In this document: positions 1-18,992 of the stretch, piece after piece | Numbering within the stretch: position 1 is the stretch's first letter | Layout: each line of letters opens with the position of its first letter | From: Cervus elaphus | Taxonomy: Eukaryota > Chordata > Mammalia > Artiodactyla > Cervidae | NCBI RefSeq assembly: GCF_910594005.1 | Contig: NC_057832.1 | Coordinates: 99,335,152 to 99,399,151, forward strand | DNA: 64,000 nt | Direction of reading: 5' to 3' | Notes under the pieces: model-generated | What the model was told of the DNA's origin: nothing | Database searches by the model: none | Seen by the model: the letters and a program-made list of their open reading frames with translations, nothing else | Program-made: the position numbers and the translations under genes

Positions 1-46
1 TTTTGGTCATGTGAATTAGAGGGGCTCATTGGACTTCTGTGCAGAA

Positions 47-236
47 AGTGAAAGTCGTTCAGTCGTGTCTGACTCTTTGCGACCCCATGGACTATACAGT
101 CCATGGAATTCTCCAGGCCAGAATACTGGAGTGGGTAGCTGTTCTCTTCTTCAAGGGATCTTCCAAACCCAGGGTTCGAACCCAGGTCCCCCGCATTGCA
201 GACGGATTCTTTACCAGCTGAGTCACCAGGGAAGCC
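47..236 (-). mobile_element. Bov-tA tRNA-derived SINE
   Basis: Read on the minus strand this runs from the tRNA-like head (GGCTTCCCTGGTGACTCAGC type, with A-box and B-box-like GGTTCGAACCC) to the tail GACTGAACGACTTTCACTTT. It is near full length (about 190 bp). Flanking direct repeats are too diverged to call. Confidence 0.85.
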
Positions 237-268
237 ATCTGTGTGGAGAGTCCCAGCAAACCTAGAAT

Positions 269-660
269 TGTTGTTGTTGTTCTGTTGCTCATTTGTGACT
301 GACTCTTTGCAATCCCATGAACTGCAGCATGCCAGGCTTCCCTGTCCTTCACCATCTCCCGGAGTTTGCTCAGAATCATGTCCATTGAGTTGGTGGTGCT
401 ATCCAATCAGCTCATCCTCTGCACCCTCTTCCCCTCCTGCCCTCAATCTTTCCCAGCATCAGGATCTTTTCTAATGAGTCGACTCTTCACATCAGGTAAC
501 CAAAGTATTGGAGCTTCAGCTTCAGCATCAGTCCTTCCAATGAATATTCAAGACTGATCTCCTTTAGAATTGACTGGTTTGATCTCCTTGCAGTCCAAGG
601 GACTCTCAAGAGTCTTCTCCAACACCACAGTTCAAAAGCATCAATTCTTTGGTGCTCAGC
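269..660 (-). mobile_element. BovB 3' fragment (Bov-A2-like), with TSD
   Basis: About 390 bp of the BovB LINE 3' region in minus orientation, 5'-truncated. A 12-bp direct repeat CAAACCTAGAAT flanks it at 257-268 and 661-672, so the insertion borders are well defined. Confidence 0.85.
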
Positions 661-672
661 CAAACCTAGAAT

Positions 673-1249
673 AGGAGTTGCTGAAGAAAGGTAGCCACTG
701 TAAGCTCTCTCAGCCTAGACTGCTGAGCCTTTGGAAGTGAGGAATATCTCAGGTTGGGCCAGTTTGTAGGTTTATATAGAACTCAGGTCTGTCTCTCGTA
801 TATCTTTCAACTCTCTGGACTTGGGCTTCTTCAGGCACTCAGCATCTTACCCCAGGATAGTTTGGAATGTCTCCTCGCAGGCATTCCAAGCTGACCAGAC
901 AAACATACTTATCCAGGCCATGGCCCACCTTTGGCCAGACCTGGTTGGTTTGGTAAATGGGGCAAGAAAGCAGAGAGACCTGCGGCTGGCAGGGGAAATG
1001 GGTCCCTGAGAACCAGCACGTAGCCTCTTTGACCACTGCTATGCTCTGTGTGTACACGGGGGTGTGCAGCCCTGTCCCCCAGCTGGGGGCAGCTGGTAGG
1101 AAGGAGCTGGAGAAGCTGAGAGGAATTTCTCGTTTGCTATTCAGACATCTAGCTGATAGATTTAGAGGAGGTCTGTTATTTGCAAAGGCAGACCAGAAAG
1201 AATTTCCTTAGAGCTGTTCTCAAACCTGGCTGATGATCAGAATCATTTT
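673..1249. other. non-repetitive intron sequence
   Basis: No gene or recent repeat recognised. The stretch from about 1213 resembles the end of a MER5-type DNA transposon, but too weakly to annotate. Short ORFs here lack coding character. Confidence 0.5.
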
Positions 1250-1742
1250 TAAAATATATATTTTTGGAAAGTATAAAAATACAGAGAAACACCCACTGGC
1301 TCAAGTTTTCATTTTTGCTTCAGATTTTTACCTTTGAATTGTGAAATGTAGCCTGTATACGGAAGGTGCATGCGACACAGAGGTACTAAATAATAAATAA
1401 ATATAAAGTGACACCTGAGTCAAGTGATGGTGGGCCACCCAGGAGCTCCCTCTGTCTTTTCCAACTACATCTCCTTCCCTTCTCTTCTAGAAGTAACCAC
1501 TACCCGGATGTTTTTGATAATCATTCCCTTTCCTCCACAGTTTTACCATCTAGTTTTGGAATCCCTGAGTGGTGTATTTCAGTTTTTCATGTTTTTTACC
1601 TCTAAACAGATGGAACTGAGCTGTGTGTATTCTTTTATGTCTTATTTCTTTTGCTCTACGTTATTTTGTAAAATTCATCCATGTTGTTGCAGCTTATTTT
1701 TCATTGCTGAGTAGTACTCCATTGTACAGTATACCACAGTTT
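1250..1742 (-). mobile_element. L1 LINE fragment, minus
   Basis: AT-rich sequence typical of the 3' part of an old mammalian L1 read in reverse, including the conserved stretch around 1676-1725. It continues after interruptions at 2046 and again at 3599, so it is the outer, oldest element of this nest. Confidence 0.7.
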
Positions 1743-2045
1743 ATCTATTTTGTTGTTCTTTGTTTTTGTTTTTGGCTGTGCTGGGTCTTTATTACCTCTC
1801 AAGGGCTTTCTCTAGTTGCAGTGAGCGGGAGCTACTGTTCGTTGTGATGCACAGGCCTCTCTTGTTGCGTTGCATGGGCTCTAGGGCATGTGAGCATCAG
1901 TAGTTGCATCACAGGGGCTCAGTAGTTGTGGGGCACAGGCTTAGTTGCTTCTTGGCATGTGGGGTCCTCACAGACCAGGGATCAAGTCCATGTCCCCTCA
2001 TTGGCAAGTGGATTCTTAACCACTGGACCACCAGGGAAGTCCCCT
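1743..2045 (-). mobile_element. CHR-type SINE, long form
   Basis: About 300 bp ending (plus strand) in ACCACTGGACCACCAGGGAA, the complement of the tRNA-like CHR head, with the G-rich body of the longer CHR subtype. It interrupts the minus-strand L1; TTGTTGTTCTTT-like sequences occur at both edges (about 1749 and 2047) as a probable TSD. Confidence 0.75.
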
Positions 2046-2338
2046 TTTGGTTGTTCTTAAGCATTTAAGTTATCTCTGTTTTTGGCTACTATGAATAACA
2101 TTGCTATGAATATTCTTTTCTATATATCCTGGTGCCCCAGGTCAAATTTCTCTAGGTACATACTGAGAGAAATGGAATTGCTAGGTAAGAGGGCATGCAT
2201 ATCAGCTTTGCTAGATAACGCATTTTTCAAAATGTTTGTACCAACTTCTACACTCACTATTCCTATAGAAGTGTCATCATGGCTCCATGTTATTTCTGAC
2301 ACTTGGTACTGTAAGTGTTTTAAGTTTTTGCCAATCTA
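2046..2338 (-). mobile_element. L1 LINE fragment, minus (continuation)
   Basis: Continuation of the older minus-strand L1 interrupted by the CHR SINE. It stops at about 2338, where a plus-strand L1 begins, and resumes after 3598. Confidence 0.7.
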
Positions 2339-3598
2339 GAAGATCTGAATAGACATTTCTCCAAAGAGGACATACAGATGGCTCATGAAAAGATGTTCAA
2401 CATTGTTAGTTATTAGAGAAATGCAAATCAAAACTACAATGAGATATTACTTCATACTGGTCAGAATGGCTATCATCAAAAAAATCCACAAACAAATGCT
2501 GGTTGAAGAGAAGGGAACCCTTCTACACTGTTGGTGTAAATTGGTACAGCCACTATGGAGAACAGTATGGTGGTCCCTTAAAAAACTAAAAATAGAGCTA
2601 CCATATGACCCTGCAATCCCACTCCTGGGCATATATTTGGAGAAAAACATGATCCGGAAGGATACGTGCACTCCATTGTTCATTGCTGCACTCTTTACAA
2701 TAGCCAAGACATGGAGGCAACCTAAATGTCGATCAACAGAGGAATGGATGAAGAGTATATGGTACTTATATACAATGGAATATTATTTAGCCATTAAAAG
2801 GAAAATTGATATTGTTGAACCTATTTGCAGGGAAGGAATGGAGATGCAGGTGTAGAGAATGGACTTGTGGACACAATGAGGGAGGGAGAGAGTGGGATGA
2901 ATGGAGAAAGTAGCATCACCATATATGCACTATCAGCTGTAAGCTGGTGATAAATTGCTGTGTAGCATAGGGAGCCCAGTCTGGTGCTCTGTGATGACCT
3001 GGAGGGTTGGGGTTGGGGAGGAGAGGGAGGCTCCAGAGGGAGGAGATGTAGTTTAATTATGGGTGATTTGCATTGTCGTATGGCAGAAACCAACACAACG
3101 CTGCGAAATTTTTTTTTAATTTAAATAAACAATTATAGCACACAAAAAAGAATGAAATAATGTCATTTTCAGTAACATGGATGGACCTAGACAGTGTCAT
3201 ACTGAGTGAAGTAAGTCAGACAGAGGAGAAACATCGTATGGCATCCCTTATACGTGGAATCTAAAAAGAAATTTTACAAATGAACTTACAAAACAGAAAG
3301 AGACACAGATTTAGAAAGCAAACTTATGGTTGCCAAGGAGAAGGGATAGTTAGGGAGTTTGGGAAAGTCATGTACACACTGCTGTTTTCAAAGTGGATAA
3401 CCCACAAGGACCTACTGTATAGCACATGGAACTCTACTCAATGTTATGTGCCAACCTGAATGGGAGGGAGGTTTGGGGGAGGATGGATACATGTATATGT
3501 ATGTATGGCTGAGTCCCTTTCTGTTCACCTGAAACTACTACAACATTGTTAATTGGCTATACTCCAAGACAAAATAAAAAGTTTAAAGTTTGAAAGAA
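2339..3598 (+). mobile_element. L1 ORF2 3' end plus 3'UTR, sense, nested
   Basis: The plus strand encodes the C-terminal part of an L1 ORF2 protein (2385-2855 open, with frameshifts), recognisable by PYDPAIPLLGIY and the segment ending YTMEYYLAIKR. The 3'UTR continues at about 3131-3590 and ends in an A-rich tail. It is inserted into a minus-strand L1; TTTTTGCCARTCTAG at about 2325-2339 and 3605-3619 is the likely TSD. 5'-truncated and not functional. Confidence 0.85.
2816..3130 (+). mobile_element. L1 3'UTR fragment nested in L1
   Basis: Sequence typical of a ruminant L1 3' end (GAATGGACTTGTGGACACAA, then a segment with GTGCTCTGTGATGACCT) interrupts the outer L1 exactly where ORF2 should continue from CCATTAAAA into AAGAATGAAATAATG. 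It inserted at an A-rich site, a third nesting level. Confidence 0.7.
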
Positions 3599-4242
3599 AA
3601 GTATTTTTTGCCAGTCTAGTGGCTGTGTGGCTGTATGTATTTGGGCTTTTAATTTGCATTTCCCTGATTGCTAGTGAGGTTAAGCACCATTTCAGATATT
3701 CCTTCACTGGCCATTTAGATTTCTTCCTTTGTGAAGGCTCTGTTCAGATCTTTGGTCCATTTTTTCTGTCAGACTATCTGTGACATATTTTAAGATTTGT
3801 AGTTCTTCGTATACACTATATGTGAGTCCTCTATTGGTTGTAAGTATTGAAAATACTTTCTGTTCTGCGACTTGCCGTTTTATTCTCTCAGCGTCTTCTG
3901 TTGGACAGAAGTTCTGAACTTTAAGGTAGTCATTTATGGAACTTTTTATGATTAGTGCTTATTGTGTGTTACTTTTAAGTCCTTTCACACCACAAAGTCA
4001 AGAATTCATTCTGTTACTTTCTTTCCTTTCTTTTTAGGTACATAGTTCACCTGGAATTGATTGTTTTAGAACTCCAGTTTCATATCTGTTGTCTCAACAT
4101 CATTTATTTAAAAAAAAATTCTTTTCTTTACTGGTCTGCCATAAATCAAGTGTTCAAATATGTTTTTATTTCTGGGATCTTTATTCCATTCCATACATCT
4201 GTTTGTCTATGTCTTATCATACCATCTTAGTTATAATATCTT
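3599..4242 (-). mobile_element. L1 LINE fragment, minus (continuation)
   Basis: Resumption of the outer minus-strand L1 after the nested sense L1. The text matches a typical reversed L1 3' region (for example the segment around 3650-3780). Confidence 0.7.
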
Positions 4243-4361
4243 TTTTTTTTTTAACCATGCCTCTGGGCATGCAGGATCTCAGTTCCCCAACCAGAGATCA
4301 AACCTGTGTCCCCTGATTTGGGAACTTGGAATCTTAACCACTGGACCACCAAGGAAGTCCC
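4243..4361 (-). mobile_element. CHR SINE with TSD
   Basis: Short CHR copy, poly(T) at its left and the complemented tRNA-like head (CTGGACCACCAAGGAAGTCC) at its right. Probable 16-bp TSD TTAGTTATAATATCTT / TTAATTATCATATCTT at about 4227 and 4362, two mismatches. Confidence 0.8.
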
Positions 4362-4385
4362 TTTAATTATCATATCTTTATAGCA

Positions 4386-4660
4386 TGGTCCTTTTTTTAA
4401 ATTTTATTTTTAATTGGAGGACAATTGCTTTACAATGTTGTGTTGGTTTCTGCTATACAACAGCATGAATCAGCCATGAGTATACATATATCCCTTCCTT
4501 CCTGAACCTCGCTTCCACCCCAGCCCCCGTCCCAGCCCTGCAGGTTGTCACAGAGCACCGGGCTGAGCTCCCTGTGTTATATGGCAACTTCCCACTAGCT
4601 ATCTATTTTACACATGGTAAGGTATATGTTTCAGTATAGCAGGGTGCTTTACCTTCTTTG
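4386..4660 (-). mobile_element. L1 3'UTR, minus
   Basis: Complement of a ruminant L1 3' end: AATTGGAGGACAATTGCTTT at the left, then the complement of the CGGTGCTCTGTGACAACCTG region. No ORF2 part remains. Confidence 0.8.
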
Positions 4661-5100
4661 AGCTATAAACCTTTTTGGCAGTCTGGTAAATCCTATGGGC
4701 CCCTTCTCAGTATAATGTTTTTAATTCAGAGTAGAACACATAGGATTGAAAAGCATATAGGATTACAAAAGAAATGAAGTATATTGAAATATAATTATCA
4801 AGTGTTAAAAAATAAGTTTGCAATCTAATGTATGTGTGCTTCTTTATTAGTACACTAGATAAGATATAGTGTGAATTTAATAAGTACTGTAATGTCAAGG
4901 TAGTAATGAGCAGTAACAATATTTTGAGGTGTTTCCAACAAAAGTATCTAATATCCATTTGTGACAAAGCCACAGGTATTGCTAACATTTCTGTGGTTTG
5001 TTGCTTATGTTCATAATTGGGAAAGACTAAATTTCAGTTAGATGTAATTTTTTCCCATCTAGGTTCATGGACCCCTAAATTCTCTTTGCAACCTCCTGGC
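4661..5100. other. intron sequence, no feature seen
   Basis: AT-rich with short chance ORFs on the minus strand. I recognise no gene or repeat with confidence. Confidence 0.4.
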
Positions 5101-5880
5101 TAAGAACCTCTGCTTTATAGGATGACTGTTTAATAGACAGTGTGGTCTATTCTTAACCCTTTGTATTTTCATGTAAAAGTATTTGTTGGAGGTTTTGATT
5201 GGAATTACATTTAGTATATAGATTAATTTGAAAAAATGACATCTTTACAATATTGTGTCTTCTAATCATTTCATTAAGTATTGTATGTAGATCTTTAATT
5301 TTCTCAGTATTTTTTGCAGTTTTCTGCAAAAAGTTCTAAATACCATTTGTTAGATTTACTCCCAGGTACTTGACATTTTAATGCTGTTATAAATTGTGAT
5401 TTTACATTTAGTTTGTTGCTGATGCATAGAAATACAATTGATTTTAAATCCAGTAAACTAACTACATTTATATACATACAAAGTCATCTCATTTGTGAAT
5501 AATGAGTTTTGTTTCTCCTTTTTCTAGCTATATGTCCTATATTCTTTACTGCCTTACTCCTGCTTAAAACCTCCAGTACATGGTTAAATAGAAGTGATAA
5601 TAGTAGCAGCAGTCTTCATCCTTGACTTTTTCTTTATTCTAAAGAGAAAGCTTTTATACCTTTCACCATTAAATGTGATATTTGGTATAGGAATCTTGTA
5701 GTTATATTTTATCAGATTAAGGAAATTTTCTTCTATTCCTAATTTGCCAATTATTATTTTTATCATGGATGGATGTTGAACTTTATCAACGACTTCTTCT
5801 GTTGAGATGATCATATGATTTTTTTCTGTCAATGTGGTAAATTGCATTGATGAAATTTTCTAATGCTGAACCATCCTTAG
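5101..5880 (-). mobile_element. L1 ORF2 fragment, minus
   Basis: The minus strand encodes a decayed piece of L1 ORF2 around the start of the reverse transcriptase domain (5584-5847 open, containing KLGIEENFLNLIK and NGERYKSF), with stops and frameshifts outside it. Old and inactive. Confidence 0.8.
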
Positions 5881-6057
5881 CCCAGTGGTTTTCAACTTGA
5901 TTGATCATCAGAATCACACAAATTTTTTTTAAAGTTTAAACTGTGGCAAATATTATTTTTAAAGTACATAAATATAGAAAAAGTGAAGAAACTGTTTATA
6001 TTATATATGTTTATATTTTTTCTTTTTGTTTTGTATTTTATTAAGGAAATAAAAAAA

Positions 6058-6105
6058 GGGAACTCCCTGGCAGTCCAGTGGTTGAGTCTAACAGCTAAAA
6101 AAAAG
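6058..6105 (+). mobile_element. CHR SINE 5' fragment
   Basis: Only the first part of a CHR head (GGGAACTCCCTGGCAGTCCA) followed directly by an A-run; an internally deleted or extremely short SINE. Confidence 0.6.
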
Positions 6106-6189
6106 GGAAAAAATAGATAAAATTGATGTGCCCTTTCTTCTTCTTTCAAGTTGCATTTCCTTCTCTTCTCTGGGAAGCTTCCCCCATCC

Positions 6190-7081
6190 TAGTAATTTGC
6201 ATATTTATTTTTTAAGCTTAATTACTTTAATAAAATAGGTAGTACAAAATTGAAAAGTAACCAAAGTTAAACCCTTCCATTTCTGCTTCCTGCTCCCCAT
6301 TTCTCCTCCCACAGGCAACCGCCAACACTAGTTTGTGTGTCTTTTTGTAGAATCTAACATATGTACAAATGTATATGTGTTCTTATTTTCCCTCCCATAA
6401 CCAGTAGTGGTTCTCCAGGCTGTCCTCTGCTCAACTGCACCCATTTAACAGGACATAGTGGAGGTTGTTTCAGTTCATCACAAATACTTCAAGCCTGGAT
6501 AGTGTTCTATTATATTGATGTGTGACATTTTCTTTAGTAGGTCTCCTATTGATGGATATATATTAAGGATGTTTCTATTCTTTTGCTATTACAAACAATA
6601 TTACAATAAATAATCTTACATATGATTTTTGTGAACATATAAAGTGGAATTGTGAGTATATTTGATAGCTAGTATCAGATAGTCTCCACAAGTATTTAAT
6701 AATTTTTATTCCTACTAAAAATATACAAAATGCCAGTTTCCCCTATGCTCTTGCCAATATAGCATTTTCAAATGTTTTGATCTTTATCCTTCTAAAGATT
6801 AAAAAAATATGTCATTATAGTTCTATTTCACATTTATTGAATGAGACCGAGCATCTCTTTATGTTTTTAAAGGCCATTTGTATTTTCTGTGTGTGATCTT
6901 TCGTTTATCTTTTGCCCATTTTTCTATAGGATTATGAATTTCTTATTGATTTAGAAGAGCTTTATGCACATAAGGAAAGTAATTCTCTCTTTACCTGTGA
7001 TGTTTATTGGAAATATATTTTCTCAGAGTGTTGCTTTTCTTATGATCTTGTTTTTCACCCTACTGAATTTATCTATTTTTC
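6190..7081 (-). mobile_element. old L1 LINE, minus
   Basis: AT-rich reversed L1 3' sequence, diverged. It continues beyond the short Bov-tA insertion at 7082 and the later insertions. Confidence 0.6.
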
Positions 7082-7132
7082 TGCATTGGCAGGCAGGTTC
7101 ATTCTTTACCACCAATACCACCTGGGAAGCCA
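7082..7132 (-). mobile_element. Bov-tA head fragment
   Basis: About 50 bp corresponding to the SINE head (GCATTGGCAGGCAGGTTC to CACCTGGGAAGCC). CTATTTTTCTG before and CTATATTTTTCTG after are a probable TSD, so this is a very short insertion rather than decay. Confidence 0.65.
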
Positions 7133-7640
7133 CTATATTTTTCTGAAGTCTTTTCTTCAAATCTTTTATTTCAAAATTTCTAGTTTCATGTCATACTGCA
7201 AAAGGCCTTCTCCACTCTAGGATTTTCAAAAAACATTTTCTACTTTTTCTTCTAGTAGTTTAATTTTTTAAAAATAATGTAGTTATTTTGATTCATCTGG
7301 AATTTATTTTTATTTAAGAAATGGGGTAAGGATCCAATTTATTTTTCCCCTGAGCTGCCTCATCAGTTGTCTTTTTTTTAAAGCAATTTCTTTCTTTTTT
7401 TTGCCTTTCTTCAGTGAGTTTTTATTTTTAAAATTAATTTTTATTTTATATTTAAAATTGTATTACATTTTATTGTTTTATTATTTAAAATTAATTTACA
7501 ACGCTGCTAGTTTCTGCTGTATAGCAAGGTGACTCATTCTACATATACATATATCCACTCTTTTTCAGATTCTATTCCCTATAGATCATTACAGTGTATT
7601 GAATAGAGTGCCCTGTGCTATGCAGTAGGTTTGTTTTTTC
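7133..7640 (-). mobile_element. L1 LINE fragments, minus
   Basis: Two pieces: older L1 to about 7380, then a younger L1 3'UTR (about 7415-7640). TCAGTTGTCTTT near 7366 and TCAATTGTCTTT near 7767 could be the target duplication of the younger L1 plus SINE block. Confidence 0.6.
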
Positions 7641-7766
7641 TTTTCCTCTTTTTTTCTGGCTGCATTGCACTGCATGGGAGATCTTAGTTCCCTGACCGAG
7701 GATCAAATCCAAGTCTACTGCATTGAAGTTTGGGGTTTTAACCAGTGGACTGCCAGGGAAGTCCCC
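7641..7766 (-). mobile_element. CHR SINE
   Basis: Complement of a CHR element, ending in GTGGACTGCCAGGGAAGTCC at the head side. It abuts the L1 3'UTR at its left. Confidence 0.8.
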
Positions 7767-7780
7767 TCAATTGTCTTTCA

Positions 7781-7844
7781 AGATTTATTTAACTTTAGGG
7801 GAGTATGGGGGCTGCGGAAAAAAAAAAAAGATTTATGTAACTTT
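7781..7844 (+). mobile_element. micro retro-insertion: 21-nt body plus poly(A)
   Basis: The direct repeat AGATTTATKTAACTTT (16 bp, one mismatch) at 7781-7796 and 7829-7844 encloses a 21-nt G-rich body and an 11-nt A-tract (7818-7828). This is the layout of a target-primed retro-insertion truncated almost to nothing. The source of the body is unknown. Confidence 0.6.
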
Positions 7845-7885
7845 GCTAGTGAGAGCTGTGAGGGGTCAGAGACCTCAGATAAGTA

Positions 7886-8095
7886 ACAGTAACAGCTAAT
7901 ATCTCTTGAGTGCTTAGTATATGACAGGTACTGCACTATGTACATTTGGCACATTATCTCACTCTGCACCACAGTTCCACTACATCTATTAGCCCCATTT
8001 CACAGATGAGGAAATTAAGGCTCAAGATTAAGTAATTTGTCCAAGATCACACAGCCAGGAAATGGTAGAGCCACAATTTGGATTCAGGCAGGCCA
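7886..8095 (+). repeat. MIR SINE
   Basis: Contains the MIR core order: CTTGAGTGCTTAGTATATGA, then CCCATTTCACAGATGAGGAA, then CACACAGCCAGGAAATGG. Old mammalian SINE, plus orientation. Confidence 0.8.
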
Positions 8096-8894
8096 CATTG
8101 CGAGGTCCATGCTCCTTATCCCTTCCTCCCCAAAAGAGAAGTTACCTGTCCCCACCAGTTCCCCACATTGGCTCTCATTCCTCAGAAGCTTCTCTTAATA
8201 CAATGACTTGTTTGGGAAATAGGTGTTCCTGCAGGAGGGATGATTCAGGAGGAGCAAAGGGATGGAATGCTGAGTGAGCTCAGCCAACGGGGGAACAGGG
8301 TAGAGGCCTGGGCTGGGGCGGGGGTGCTGGGAGACTTCCATCTGCGTCCGTCTTGCTGACAAGGCCTTTCCTCCCCCTGCACTGGATACAGCCTCCCCTG
8401 TTTGTCTCCATCTGATTTCCTGTTTCCTCTTCTGGCTTTGGCGTACCTGGCTCCCCTGACTACCTCTTCCTAAGCTCCTACCTGTTCTCTGTCCCACCTC
8501 AGCTTGGTAAGAGGAACAAGGGTCCGGGGGTCTGGGCAAGGGGAAACACCTCCTGGATCTGGTGCACGGCCCTGTGGGGGTGGGTCCCACAGCCCTCCTT
8601 CCCCATGGACTGTAGAAGGTTTAAGAATGCCCCTGAAAACGTAAAAGGTAAATTGATTTTGGGTTCTCAGCCAGAGGTGCCAGCGTTCCCTTAGTGGGTC
8701 ATTTTGAAATGCGGGCTGCTTTTTAAAAACATTAATTGAACTGCAATATATTAATACATGGAGAAAAGGGCACAGATTGATTTTCACAAGGTAAATATAC
8801 CTGTGTAACTGGTACCAGATCAAGAAATAGAACACCACCAGTGTCCCGAAGTCCTTTTCAAGCCTCTTCCAGTCCCAAGCCTGGAGTGGGAGGG
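8096..8894. other. intron sequence without identified gene
   Basis: GC-richer than the preceding repeats. The 131-codon minus ORF here has no recognisable domain. The stretch from about 8710 to 8860 may be an old LINE piece, not assigned. Confidence 0.45.
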
Positions 8895-9050
8895 GTGGGG
8901 AGCATTGTTTTGGTTGTCACCAGGACTTAGGGGAGCTGTTGGCCTTTAGTGGCAGGGTCTAGGGATGCCAGATGTCCTGCAGTACATGGGACAGTCCTGC
9001 ACCAAGAATGGTCCCACCCAAATGCCCGGCTGAGAAACGCTGTGCCTGAC
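8895..9050 (+). repeat. MER20-like hAT DNA transposon
   Basis: Matches the remembered MER20 order: TTTTGGTTGTCACCAGGACT, CTAGGGATGCCAGATGTCCT, then CTGAGAAACGCTGTG. Non-autonomous and ancient. Confidence 0.65.
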
Positions 9051-9188
9051 GGTGCTGAGCAGTCGTGGCCTGCAGCGTGGCCAAGAGAGATGCCTTAGGC
9101 CCAGGGAACAGGGGTGCAGCTGGGCCTGTGGGTCAGAGTGAGGAGGGGTCTTCACTGCAATGTATCCACACTGTGGCCACACCCCCAG

Positions 9189-16926
<7,738 letters not shown>

Positions 16927-18022
16927 GCCTGGAAAGTAGGACCTGCGACAAGAAGGAGGAACAAATACCATTCCGAGGCTCTTCTTCCTCCCTGAGAGTG
17001 CTTCTTTCCAAGTTCTCGTCTTCCCGAGCACCTGAAGGCCCAGTGCCTTCCTGGGAGAGCTCAGTGTGGACGACTCACGGCACCAGGACTGCGGGAAGGA
17101 GCCCTGACATCTCCACAGATAGGCCTCACCGGGGCAGGGCCCTGGAGCTTAGGGTCCTTAATTCTGCCCCATCTGGCCAGCAGCATGTCTCCAGTGGGGT
17201 CATGTGTATGCAGAGCCCCTAGTGTGGTAGTAAAGGTGCAGGCAGGGCTGCATGGGCTTGCATGCATACTTGCATGGGCTGTGGTGGCCAGCCCCTGTCT
17301 GGCAGATGAGGGCTGGCTGCCCTTGTGTGTGCCAATGGGTGCCCTTCTCTGGCACTCTCAGACCAAAAGTGTTCATTGGGTCATTATCCCTTTGTCCACC
17401 TGAGGACAGAGCTCCTTTCTCCCCTTTTCAGTTGGTTGTGGGGCTGGGAGTTCTTACTCCCATAGGGGCTGTAACCTCTCTTAAAAGTGTCCAGCTGGCT
17501 CCACCATAGGCCAGTAACCCACCCTGGGTGTTGTGGTACCATCCTTTCCCCTTTCCCATTTCAGTTCAACCAGGCCAGCCTCTCCCTGTTTCCTGTTTGT
17601 TAATTAGGACCCAGAGTTGCAGCATTTTCCACCCTGCCCCCATGCCCTACCCCTTTGCCGCTGGGCTCCATCTCCAGGTGAGAGGTTGGTTCAGCCATAG
17701 AGCCTGGCATGGTGGAGAAGCTGCGAGTGATGGGAAGCCTCTGGGCCTCAGAGAGATACATGCTATCTCTCGGGGGATGGATCCTCTGACTGAGGAGCTA
17801 CCCTTGGGAAGCTGCTGACACTTCAGCCAGGCAGGAACACTTCCTTCAACTTCCACAGTCGGTGGGTGAAGAGGTTCCCACCTCTCATAACCCCTATCCA
17901 AGGCTCCAGTGTCAAGAACCAGATGGCAGGGAGCTTCAGCAGTTGTCTGGGTTCCAGATCAGGGGGTAGGGATAAGGAGACAAAATATAAACAGTAAATA
18001 AAAGGTTTTTGTATAATCTATT
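16927..18022 (+). other. SMO: SMO 3'UTR
   Basis: About 1.1 kb from the TGA to the predicted cleavage site. It is not repeat-derived. The end is placed some 20 nt after AATAAA at 17997, followed by a GT-rich element (TTGATGTGCTTC). Confidence 0.8.
17997..18002 (+). terminator. SMO: SMO polyadenylation signal
   Basis: Canonical AATAAA about 1.07 kb after the stop, with a T/GT-rich downstream element at about 18007-18035. No earlier canonical AATAAA was seen in the 3'UTR. Confidence 0.85.
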
Positions 18023-18690
18023 GATGTGCTTCTTTCCATAGGCTCCGTCTTGACCCACTTACCTGGTCATGATCTCATTTGTCCTTCACTTCCTCTGCAA
18101 GCTATTCTGCAAGGCCAAGAGCTCGGTTCTAATGAGGTCACCACTGACAGATGTCAGGCCGATGTCAGCTTAATGTGCTGGCTGTCCTTCCTGGCCAGTT
18201 GGTTCTATATATGGACAAAGGCTCTGGCCACAGCTGCCTCACTGCACATTGATCATGAGATGAATGAGCAAGGACATGTAGCTTGTCCCTGCAGTGATGA
18301 CACTTGCAGGAAGCAAGTGTCCCCTGCTGGGGAGTGTAGGTGGGCATGGATGCTCATGGCAATCCCAGGCCCCCTCTGAGAACCTCTTGCCTCTACAAAG
18401 GATGTCTGTGGGACCAGGTGCATTCGCATCCACAGCTTCCTCCCCTTGGGCTGTCAGAGAAATTCAGGCTTCTCTGAGGGGAGCCTGCTAGTCCCACTTC
18501 CTCCAGAAAGATGTCAGTAGAAAGCTGGGAACTGGACTCAGGGTCCTGTGGAAAGAAGAGGGGGTAGAAGAAAGGGGGTGGTACCCACGGACGACTCAGA
18601 GGGTATTGTGCAGTATTAAGTGTGCCTGTTTATGGGTGTCACTCAAGTGATGGGGACACAAGCAATTTGCCCAGAGCCAAATTCCAAAGG
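18023..18690. other. intergenic, no feature seen
   Basis: Start of the SMO-AHCYL2 interval. Ordinary-composition sequence with chance ORFs only. Confidence 0.5.
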
Positions 18691-18699
18691 ATAGAGGAA

Positions 18700-18950
18700 A
18701 GGGAACTAACACTGATTATCTACTATGTACTTTACATGTGTATAAGGATAATGATGATGATGATAACAATAAGGGCTAATTCTTATTAAATGCTTGCTAG
18801 CTCTAAGCACTTCATATCTATTAACCTGTGGAATCTCACAACAGACCTCAGAGGCACTGTTAACACCCCCAAGACACTTAGGTACGGAAAAGTTCAAAAG
18901 TTTGCCTGAGAAGAAGTGATAATGCTGGGATTCCATCAGAGCTGCCTGGC
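18700..18950 (+). repeat. MIR SINE
   Basis: MIR-like core (TAAATGCTTGCTAGCTCTAA, ATTAACCTGTGGAATCTCAC, then TGCTGGGATTCCATCAGAGC). Contains a small (GAT)n/(GATGAT) run near 18750. Confidence 0.6.
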
Positions 18951-18992
18951 TCGAGTCACATGGCTCTTGGCCTCTGCACTCCGTGTGTCGTG

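Larger units (their letters stand above)
1..9188 (+). other. SMO: SMO intron 1 (3' part)
   Basis: Everything before the first SMO exon in the window is read as the 3' part of intron 1, because the exon at 9189 begins with two bases completing a split Gly codon and the human gene has one exon before this point. No coding exon is recognisable here. The acceptor is a pyrimidine and C-rich tract ending in CAG at 9188. The interval is mostly nested retrotransposons, listed separately. Confidence 0.85.

Noticed and set aside
2385..2855. 156-codon ORF as a host gene
   Set aside because: The translation is the C-terminal part of L1 ORF2, so it is a retrotransposon remnant.
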